A stretch of 48,566 bases of DNA from assembly GCA_021325095.1 (NCBI GenBank), contig JAJPHV010000148.1, forward strand, positions 1 to 48,566. Reading direction: 5' to 3'. The notes below the pieces were generated by a model that had not been told where the DNA came from, did no database searches, and saw nothing but the letters and a program-made list of their open reading frames with translations. The stretch comes from Chloroflexota bacterium. GTDB lineage: Bacteria; Chloroflexota; Anaerolineae; Aggregatilineales; UBA2796. The position numbers and the translations under genes were made by a program. The stretch's first letter is position 1. Each line of letters starts with the position of its first letter. Below are positions 25,158 to 32,033 of this stretch, piece after piece.

Positions 25158-27134
25158 GTGCACCATATCAGAATTCGCGCGGCACGCCTGCCGCGACTGG
25201 TGATCGGGCTGCTGCTGCTGCTCGTGCCGTCGGTGAGCGGTGCAGTGTACGGCATCCGGACGGCAGACGTTAACGGTTATGCCTGCTTGCTGACGACCAT
25301 CAACGGCAGGCCCAACAAGCTGTTTGATCTGCGCACAGGCGCGCGAATGCAGTTCCCGGATCGCCTCCCCGATGCGCCTCCGCTCGAGCTGCGCAGTGTG
25401 TCGCCCGACGAAACGCACGTCGCTTACCTCAAACAGGCCGCGCCCGGCTCCGATCATTACACGTTGTGGGTCGAAGAAGCGGCTAGCGGGCGCGCGGTGC
25501 GCGTGCAGGACGATGCCGGTGTCCGCGTGCCGGGCGGGTTGAACGGAACCAGCACCTACAACCTGATCTGGGCGCCCGATGGCAGCCGTTTCGCTTATCT
25601 GTGGGCAGCGCCAAAGGCCGCTGACTCGTTCATCGTCACGGCGAAGGCCGACGGCAGCGACATCAAACAACAAAAGCGCGCAGTTAGCATAGAGGGCTGG
25701 TCGGCAGACAGCGCGCATCTGGCGTTCGTGTCGCAGGCGCAGTCCGGCGACGTGGCGCTATCCCTCTGGTCGTTCGACACGGGGCGGATCGCCTCTTATT
25801 CGCTACCGGGTTTTCGATCTTTCAATGCGGTCTGGTCGCCGGAACGTGATCGGCTGGCCTATCTGGAAACGCCTCTGGGGGCCACCCCTCCCAACCTGTG
25901 GCTGACGATAGTCAGCGTGGACAGGGGGCTGGAAGGGCGGGTGTCGCTGATGCCTTTACGCACGCCCAACGCCGTCGAGGTCGGCGTACCGCAGTGGTCA
26001 CCGGATGGCCGCTACGTGACGCTGACCTATAAGGATCAGCAGGGCAACAACCGGCTCGACATGTACGGTATTGATGGCTCGGCCCAGCCCGGCCTGGCCC
26101 TGAACATGCCTTCCGGCCTGGGTGGATACTGGGCAAAGGACAGCCGCAGCATCGGCTTCGCCGATCTGGCCTCGAATGGGTCATTGGAGTGGCGCGTCTA
26201 CCACCTGGACAGCCAGAAGATCGAAAGTGTGGTATCGAATATCGTGGTCGGCCCCTATGCCGGGAGTAATCGCCAGGTGCTGGTTGGCTGGCGGGACAAA
26301 AGCGGCCAGATCGTTGAGCTGATCAGTGTCGACGGCACACAGCGCGTCCGGCTGGCCGAAGGCGCGGGCGACACGTTCAAGGTGGGCTGGTCACCCGATG
26401 GGCGCAGCGCGCTGGCGGCCTGGTTCACCGGCCAGCACGATGCCCGTCGCGCCCACCTGAGCGTCATGCGCACCGATGGAGCCGTCCGCTACACCGTTGA
26501 CGGCGACTGGCTCACGATCCGCGACGTGACGTGGCTCAACAGCGGCGCGGCGCTGGCGTACATTGCCGATGGGAGTGACGGCAAGGCCAGCGCCGGGTTG
26601 ATCGACCTCAGAACGGGCGAACATCGTGCTCTGCTCACCGAAAAACCCTCCATTGTGGGCGCACCCTGGGGTCTTTCTTCCAGCCAGGTTGCCTTCCTGT
26701 GGAAAGGGGAAGATGGCAATAGCTGGCTGTACGGTTTTGACGCGAAAGGCACGCAGGCCTTCACCTTCCGGGCGAATCGGGTTGTTCCCGATAAACTCTT
26801 CCTGTCGCCAGATCGCCGGACAGCGGTCCTCAAGACCATTGTTGATGCCGATGGCCTGGGCAATTTTGGCCTGATGCTGTCCTCTGCCGATGGTACACAG
26901 GCACGAATGATCCGATCCGGGCTGGTGCAGGTCGATGACGTGTACTGGTCACCTGATGCTAGAATGCTGGCGTTCACGCAAATCGCGTCCACCGGGGTGT
27001 GGACGTTGGAGATCGTGACCATTGACGGGACGACTGTACAGACTTTCCAGGGAACCTCTGCGCTGCCGGAGCACTACGAGCAACTGCTCTGGACACAGTG
27101 TGATCCGGTGATGGAGCCAGATAAGTCCGAATGA
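25158..27134 (+). CDS. Exported TolB-like beta-propeller protein
   Basis: 658 residues. An N-terminal signal or anchor (LPRLVIGLLLLLVPSVSGAV) is followed by repeated propeller blades marked by WAPDGSRFAYLW, WSPERDRLAYLE, WSPDGRYVTLTY, WSPDGRSALAAW and WSPDARMLAFTQ. This is the WD40/PD40 type found in TolB and DPP-IV-like proteins; no peptidase domain follows. The role may be binding of a ligand or partner outside the cell. The start is uncertain: GTG 25158 (AGGAAT before it) is chosen over TTG 25131. The stop overlaps the MFS gene (ATGA), so the two are co-translated. Confidence 0.78.
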   Translation: MHHIRIRAARLPRLVIGLLLLLVPSVSGAVYGIRTADVNGYACLLTTINGRPNKLFDLRTGARMQFPDRLPDAPPLELRSVSPDETHVAYLKQAAPGSDHYTLWVEEAASGRAVRVQDDAGVRVPGGLNGTSTYNLIWAPDGSRFAYLWAAPKAADSFIVTAKADGSDIKQQKRAVSIEGWSADSAHLAFVSQAQSGDVALSLWSFDTGRIASYSLPGFRSFNAVWSPERDRLAYLETPLGATPPNLWLTIVSVDRGLEGRVSLMPLRTPNAVEVGVPQWSPDGRYVTLTYKDQQGNNRLDMYGIDGSAQPGLALNMPSGLGGYWAKDSRSIGFADLASNGSLEWRVYHLDSQKIESVVSNIVVGPYAGSNRQVLVGWRDKSGQIVELISVDGTQRVRLAEGAGDTFKVGWSPDGRSALAAWFTGQHDARRAHLSVMRTDGAVRYTVDGDWLTIRDVTWLNSGAALAYIADGSDGKASAGLIDLRTGEHRALLTEKPSIVGAPWGLSSSQVAFLWKGEDGNSWLYGFDAKGTQAFTFRANRVVPDKLFLSPDRRTAVLKTIVDADGLGNFGLMLSSADGTQARMIRSGLVQVDDVYWSPDARMLAFTQIASTGVWTLEIVTIDGTTVQTFQGTSALPEHYEQLLWTQCDPVMEPDKSE

Positions 27135-28393
27135 ATTCCTCCAGAGTCAGCTCAGGAACGGTACCGTTTATCCTGATCACAGCCTTTCTCAACCTGGCGG
27201 GAGTGGGCATCATCAACCCGGTTGTGCCCTTCATCGCCGGGCAATACGTGGCCCGGGCCGATGGCGCGTTCACGGTGGCGCTGCTCTTTACCACCTACTC
27301 GCTGTGCCAGTTCATCGCCGTGCCGACGCTCGGCGCACTGAGTGACCGCTATGGACGGCGGCCTGTCCTGCTGGTCAGCCTGCTTGGGTCAGCGGTGGGG
27401 TATTTCATTTTCGGGTTGGGCGGCGCGCTGTGGATGCTCTTCCTGGGCCGCATCATCGACGGGCTGACGGGCGGCAACATCGCCACCATCTACGCTTACG
27501 GAGCAGACATCACCGAGCCGCAGGATCGGACACGGTTCTTCGGCTTGCTGGGGGCCAGCGCCGGGATGGGCTTCGTGGTGGGGCCAGCGCTTGGTGGGCT
27601 GATCTACAATCTGACGGGTAGCACTGCTGCGCCCCTGTATTTCGCGGCGCTGGTTACGCTGGCAAACACGATCTGGGGCTTCTTCGTCATGCCGGAGGTG
27701 CTGCTGCCCGAACGGCGCGATACCAGCATCGACCTGGCCCGCCTGAACCCATTCGTCCAGCTCCGCAACGTTCTGGTTTTGCCACAGCTTCGGCTGCTGC
27801 TGGTGGGGGTGTTCCTGTGGACGCTGGCTTTTGCCATGCTGCAATCGAACCTGAGCTACCTGACCGAAGATCGTCTGAATTGGTCACCGGATGCTACCAG
27901 CGCCATCTTTTTTGTGATCGGTCTGATGGGTATCATCACCCAGGGCATGCTGATCCGGCGTTTGCTACCGCGTTTTGGCGAAGCGCGGCTGGCAATTGGC
28001 GGCTTTCTGTCGTTTATCGTCGGTTTCCTGCTCATTGCGGTTGTGGCGCTGACGGGCGTAGCCCCGATCCTCTTTGTCGCGGTAGTGTTCACCGCGCTCG
28101 GCAACGGCCTGATTACCCCATCGATCACCGGGCTGCTGTCGCAAGCCGTGACCATGCGCGAGCAGGGCCGCGTGCAGGGTGGCAACCAGTCGGTGCAGGC
28201 GCTTGGGCGTGTGCTCGGCCCGCTGTGGGGCGGCACAGTTTATGGCAAACTCGGCCCGTCTGCGCCTTATCTTTCGGGCGCTGTAGGCCTGACCCTGGCG
28301 GTATTGACGGTGATAGCAGCCATCCCCAGGCTGGAAGCGCACCGGGGCAAGGCGGCGGAAGCAGCGGTTAAGGTTGAAGAAAGCGTTGTCTGA
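27131..28393 (+). CDS. MFS transporter, TetA-like
   Basis: 420 residues, twelve helices. The TetA-type signatures are strong: GALSDRYGRRPVLLVSLLGS (loop 2-3), GRIIDGLTGGNIATIYAY (helix 4), GFVVGPALGGLI (helix 5, the antiporter motif C). It probably exports a drug or small molecule by proton exchange. ATG 27131 overlaps the propeller stop; a TPR gene follows 21 bp after its end. It may thus be one operon of propeller, MFS and TPR genes. Confidence 0.85.
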   Translation: MNSSRVSSGTVPFILITAFLNLAGVGIINPVVPFIAGQYVARADGAFTVALLFTTYSLCQFIAVPTLGALSDRYGRRPVLLVSLLGSAVGYFIFGLGGALWMLFLGRIIDGLTGGNIATIYAYGADITEPQDRTRFFGLLGASAGMGFVVGPALGGLIYNLTGSTAAPLYFAALVTLANTIWGFFVMPEVLLPERRDTSIDLARLNPFVQLRNVLVLPQLRLLLVGVFLWTLAFAMLQSNLSYLTEDRLNWSPDATSAIFFVIGLMGIITQGMLIRRLLPRFGEARLAIGGFLSFIVGFLLIAVVALTGVAPILFVAVVFTALGNGLITPSITGLLSQAVTMREQGRVQGGNQSVQALGRVLGPLWGGTVYGKLGPSAPYLSGAVGLTLAVLTVIAAIPRLEAHRGKAAEAAVKVEESVV

Positions 28394-28414
28394 ACAGCTT
28401 GACTAGAGGACGCG

Positions 28415-28966
28415 ATGTTAGATTGGACTGTTGATGATGAACGCTATGCGCAGAGGTTAAAACACATGGCCGACGAACAATACTACCGGCAGATGCGGGA
28501 GGCGGCGCTGCTGTTGCAAGCTGGCGATGGCAAAAACGCCGCCGTGATCCTGACACGGCTCCACGAACTTTACCCGGACAACGTGGACGTGGCTTCCAAC
28601 CTGGGCGCGGCCTACATTCTGAGCAAGCAGTACAGCGCTGCCATCCCGATCCTGGAAGCAGCCACAAAGATCGAGGAAAACAACGCCGGCCTGTGGGTGA
28701 ACCTGGCCGCGGCTTACCTGGGGACGCTGCCCATTTCCACCCTCGAGCAGCAGGACAGGGCCATTGGCGCTTTCCGGCGGGCGCTCGAAATTGACCCGGC
28801 GCACCCGAATGTGCACTATAATCTGGGCCTGATCTACGAAGACCGCCGAGACTGGGCCAACGCCTGCCAGATGTTCCGGCAAGCGCTCCAGACCAACCCG
28901 GCAGATAAAGATGCACGAATGCTGCTGGCGAAAGCCGAGAAACGACTGAACGAAGAATGCTCCTGA
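28415..28966 (+). CDS. TPR-repeat protein
   Basis: 183 residues, soluble. Tetratricopeptide repeats run from about 28 to 175 (NVDVASNLGAAYILSKQYSA, AGLWVNLAAAY, HPNVHYNLGLIYEDRRDW, PADKDARMLLAKAEK). TPRs mediate protein contacts; the partner is not known. ATG 28415 has GAGGA before it. It lies 39 bp upstream of the acyl-shuttle microprotein gene on the same strand, so co-transcription with that system is possible. Confidence 0.82.
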   Translation: MLDWTVDDERYAQRLKHMADEQYYRQMREAALLLQAGDGKNAAVILTRLHELYPDNVDVASNLGAAYILSKQYSAAIPILEAATKIEENNAGLWVNLAAAYLGTLPISTLEQQDRAIGAFRRALEIDPAHPNVHYNLGLIYEDRRDWANACQMFRQALQTNPADKDARMLLAKAEKRLNEECS

Positions 28967-29005
28967 AAGCTGTCTCCAAACGATGGAAGGAGTCGCCTCC
29001 CGGAA

Positions 29006-29122
29006 ATGCGCAGACTGCTGACCCGCGAAAATGTCTTTGCTGTCGCGCTCTGTATCATCCTGATTCTGCTGGTGATCGTGACGGCGGATAGTTCGCCACA
29101 GTGGATTTACCAGGGCTTCTGA
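29006..29122 (+). CDS. 38-residue DltX-like acyl-shuttle microprotein
   Basis: A short ORF of 38 codons plus stop. Residues 1-8 are basic (MRRLLTRE), 10-26 form one hydrophobic helix (FAVALCIILILLVIVTA), and the protein ends SPQWIYQGF. By the positive-inside rule the C-terminus is outside. The last six residues, WIYQGF, fit the [F/W]-I-Y-x-x-F ending of DltX, whose Tyr receives the acyl group from the MBOAT protein DltB and hands it to the Ser of DltD (established for Dlt; DltX ending recalled from memory). Here the Tyr would be Y35. The next two genes are an MBOAT and an SGNH protein, which strongly supports a functional gene. AAGGAG lies 13 bases before ATG 29006; CGGA is closer. Confidence 0.78.
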   Translation: MRRLLTRENVFAVALCIILILLVIVTADSSPQWIYQGF

Positions 29123-29138
29123 CTCATGCTGCGTCGAA

Positions 29139-29236
29139 CCTCACCCCCAACCCCTCTTCGCAGGCAGAGCGGGGAGTCATTGGCTGAGGCAATGCCGATC
29201 CGTTTTTCCTTCTCCACAGGACGGGGAGGGGTGAGG
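29139..29236. repeat. Palindromic element copy 6
   Basis: 98-bp element from CCTCACCCCC (29139) to GAGGGGTGAGG (29236). It is inserted between the microprotein stop and the MBOAT start (29250), without breaking either gene. Confidence 0.8.
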
Positions 29237-29249
29237 TAGACCCGCTCCA

Positions 29250-30662
29250 ATGACCCTGGTCAGCATCGTTGTCTTTGGCATCGGCGCGGCATTATACGGG
29301 CTGATCGTTCCGGCGCGGTGGCGTGGATGGGTGCTGCTGGCAACCAGCGTCGTCGCCATTTACTGGCTGCAACCGGCCAGCCCGGTGCGCCCGGTGGATT
29401 TTGTGCTGCCCACCGCCACGTTGGTCCTCGGCGTGATTGGCTGGTGGCTGACACGCCCCGATTCGACCCTTGACCGCGACAGCGCCTTTACACTGGGCCT
29501 GATCGGGGTGGCGGTAGTGGCGCTCTCCGCACTTGGTGGGCTGATCGGCCTGACGGCTTCCCCACCACCCAATGTCCTGGAAGTGGTGTTCACGCTGGTG
29601 CTGGTCACGGCGGCGCTCGTCAGCCTGGCGGCGCTCGTGCCGGATCGAGTGCGCACCCTCACGCTGTTCATCGTATTGATCCTGATCATCTTCGCCATCC
29701 TCAAGGTGGACACGCTGGCGCTGGCCCTCAGCCACTGGCTGAGGGCCAGAACCGGGCGCGTCTTGCACCTGGCAGCGATGAGCGACGTGCAATGGTTGGG
29801 CTTCTCCTACGTCGCCTTCCGGCTGATCCACACGCTGCGGGATCGGCAAACGGGCAAGCTGCCGCCGCTGTCGCTGCGCGAGTACGTCACCTATCTGATC
29901 TTCTTCCCGGCGTACACAGCTGGCCCGATTGACCGCGCCGAACGTTTTGTCAAGGATTACCGCGCCCTGCCGGGGCTGGACGCGCCGCGCGCCGTCGAAG
30001 GCGTCAGCCGGATCGTGATCGGCATCTTCAAGAAGTTCGTCATTGCCGACAGCCTGGCGCTGTTTGCGCTGGATGCGGTCAAAGCGTCGCAGGCGCAAAC
30101 CGGCAGCGGCCTGTGGCTTCTGCTGTACGCCTACTCCTTCCGCCTGTTCTTCGACTTCAGCGGCTACTCCGACATCGCCATTGGCCTGGGGCGGCTGTTC
30201 AGCATCAACCTGCCGGAGAACTTCGACAGGCCGTATCTCAAAACCAACATCACCGCCTTCTGGCAAAGCTGGCACATCACCCTCAGCACGTGGGCGCGCT
30301 TTTACGTCTTTACGCCGCTCTCCCGCTATCTGCTGAGTCGCCCGCACAAGCCCTCGGCCAACCTGGTCGTGTTGATCTGCCAGGCGGCGACAATGGTGGT
30401 GATCGGGCTGTGGCACGGCATCACCCCCAACTTCGTGATCTGGGGCCTGTGGCACGGCGTCGGCTTGTGGCTGCACAAGTTGTACACGGATCGCACCCGT
30501 ACTTACTACCAGACCCTGAGCGAACGACCTCGCCTGCGCCGCGCCATCAGTTGGGGCGCGGCGCTGCTCACGTTTCACTTTGTGGCGCTTGGCTGGGTCT
30601 GGTTTGCGCTGCCGGACGTGAACCTCAGCCTGAACGTCTTGCGCAGGCTCTTTGGGGGATAA
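29250..30662 (+). CDS. MBOAT family O-acyltransferase (DltB/AlgI-like)
   Basis: 470 residues with about eleven to twelve helices. Catalytic region: FFDFSGYSDIAIGLGRLFSI, NLPENFDRPYLKTNITAFW and QSWHITLSTW, then GLWHGITPNFVIWGLWHG with invariant His H389 (and H402). This is the MBOAT fold that moves an acyl group from a cytoplasmic thioester across the membrane (DltB in lipoteichoic-acid D-alanylation, AlgI in alginate acetylation). The C-terminus (NVLRRLFGG) lacks the shuttle hexapeptide seen at the end of many fused MBOATs, which fits its being carried by the microprotein upstream. No DltA or DltC is in the window, so acetyl-CoA or another acyl donor is more likely than D-alanine (inference). 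ATG 29250; ribosome site weak. Confidence 0.88.
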   Translation: MTLVSIVVFGIGAALYGLIVPARWRGWVLLATSVVAIYWLQPASPVRPVDFVLPTATLVLGVIGWWLTRPDSTLDRDSAFTLGLIGVAVVALSALGGLIGLTASPPPNVLEVVFTLVLVTAALVSLAALVPDRVRTLTLFIVLILIIFAILKVDTLALALSHWLRARTGRVLHLAAMSDVQWLGFSYVAFRLIHTLRDRQTGKLPPLSLREYVTYLIFFPAYTAGPIDRAERFVKDYRALPGLDAPRAVEGVSRIVIGIFKKFVIADSLALFALDAVKASQAQTGSGLWLLLYAYSFRLFFDFSGYSDIAIGLGRLFSINLPENFDRPYLKTNITAFWQSWHITLSTWARFYVFTPLSRYLLSRPHKPSANLVVLICQAATMVVIGLWHGITPNFVIWGLWHGVGLWLHKLYTDRTRTYYQTLSERPRLRRAISWGAALLTFHFVALGWVWFALPDVNLSLNVLRRLFGG

Positions 30663-30703
30663 AATAGACACTGTCCGGGGGGCATACCAGGGAGCAAAGT
30701 CAC

Positions 30704-31867
30704 TTGGCCCAGTGGGATTGGCTGGTCAGGCCAGAAGCGCCCTATACATGGCGTTTTGCGCGCAACGTGGTGATCAAGGCGCTGATCCTGTTTGTGTTGT
30801 TGAACGCCCTGTTCGCGCTGCTCAACCCGTCGGCGCTGGTGGGGCGGCTGTCCGCCTATAACGTGCTGCTGCCGGGCCGGGATCGCCTGCCCTATGGTGA
30901 AAATCCTGACCAATCCTACAACCTGAGCCTGAACAACCTGGATGCCATGTTCAGCGCACACCAGATCGCGGGGACGCCTAAAGCTGCCGACGAATACCGT
31001 GTCCTGCTGATCGGCGATTCGTCGGTGTGGGGTGTGCTGCTCAAGCCCGACGAAACGCTCTCCGCCTATCTCAACGCGGCTCAGTATCGAACAGCCAGCG
31101 GCCAGCGCGTTCGCATCTACAACCTGGGCTACCCGATCCAGTCCTTGATGAAGGACGTGCTGTTGCTACAGTACGCCATGCGTTACCAGCCCGATCTGGT
31201 GATCTGGATGGTCACACTCGAATCGTTTGCACCCAACCAGCAGCTTGAGTCGATGCTCGTGCGCGCCAATCCCGATCTGGCGCACAGGTTGATCGCTGCG
31301 TACCATTTGAAGATCGACCCCAGCGATCCAAGATTCAGCGTGCCGTCGCTCCTGGATCGAACTATCGTCGGGCAGCGCCGCCCGTTGGCCGATGTGCTGC
31401 GCCTGCAACTGTACGGCGCGACGTGGAGTATCACGCGCATCGACCAGCGCTACCCGAAGTTCTACGAGCCGCATATGGAGAACTTTAGCGAGAACTTTGG
31501 CCGGGACGTGACCTGGCAGGGTTTCCAGCCGCAGCCGCTGACGACGGACAACCTGGCATTCGACGTGCTGGAAGCGGGCCGAGGGGTGGTGGGCAGCGTA
31601 CCACTGATCATCATCAACGAGCCGATCTTCATCAGCAGTGGCGTCAACAGCGACGTGCGCTACGACTTCTTTTACCCCCGCTGGGCCTACGACGCCTATC
31701 GCCAACTGCTGCCCGCCGCGCAGATCATCGACCTGTGGAACCTGATTTCGTCGGATCAGTTCACTGACAGCGCCGTACATTTGACGCCCGCCGGGTCGCG
31801 CCAACTGGCGGCAAAGGTCGGCGAACTAATGATGCAGACGGCCAACGCCGCGCAACAGCACCGCTAG
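30704..31867 (+). CDS. Membrane-anchored SGNH acyltransferase-like protein (DltD/AlgJ-like)
   Basis: 387 residues. An N-terminal membrane anchor (NVVIKALILFVLLNALFALL, about 22-41) exposes the catalytic domain outside. Block I: VLLIGDSSVWG with nucleophile S106; NLGYPIQS is a block-like turn; the His end is TDSAVHLTPAGS with H359, and D355 four residues earlier (most SGNH proteins have D-x2-H, so the partner Asp is uncertain). In Dlt-type systems this protein takes the acyl group from the shuttle Tyr and places it on the surface polymer. TTG 30704 has GGAG ten bases upstream. It lies 41 bp after the MBOAT gene, transcribed with it. The acceptor glycan is unknown. Confidence 0.84.
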   Translation: MAQWDWLVRPEAPYTWRFARNVVIKALILFVLLNALFALLNPSALVGRLSAYNVLLPGRDRLPYGENPDQSYNLSLNNLDAMFSAHQIAGTPKAADEYRVLLIGDSSVWGVLLKPDETLSAYLNAAQYRTASGQRVRIYNLGYPIQSLMKDVLLLQYAMRYQPDLVIWMVTLESFAPNQQLESMLVRANPDLAHRLIAAYHLKIDPSDPRFSVPSLLDRTIVGQRRPLADVLRLQLYGATWSITRIDQRYPKFYEPHMENFSENFGRDVTWQGFQPQPLTTDNLAFDVLEAGRGVVGSVPLIIINEPIFISSGVNSDVRYDFFYPRWAYDAYRQLLPAAQIIDLWNLISSDQFTDSAVHLTPAGSRQLAAKVGELMMQTANAAQQHR

Positions 31868-32033
31868 GCCAACCAGTCCCCGCCACGACAAGAGGCGTTT
31901 ACGCAGGCGGATGTCTGTGCAGCTTATTCAGAGCCAGGACATCGCCACCGCAACGCCCTAGCGCGGACAAACCGGCCAGGATCGTATACACTTGCGGCGT
32001 GCTGACACTTTGTCCTACTGGGGGAAGTCCTGC

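Noticed and set aside
29006..31867. A true D-alanine (Dlt) operon
   Set aside because: DltA and DltC are not in the window and Chloroflexi are not known for teichoic acids; only the shuttle mechanism is suggested, not the D-alanine donor.
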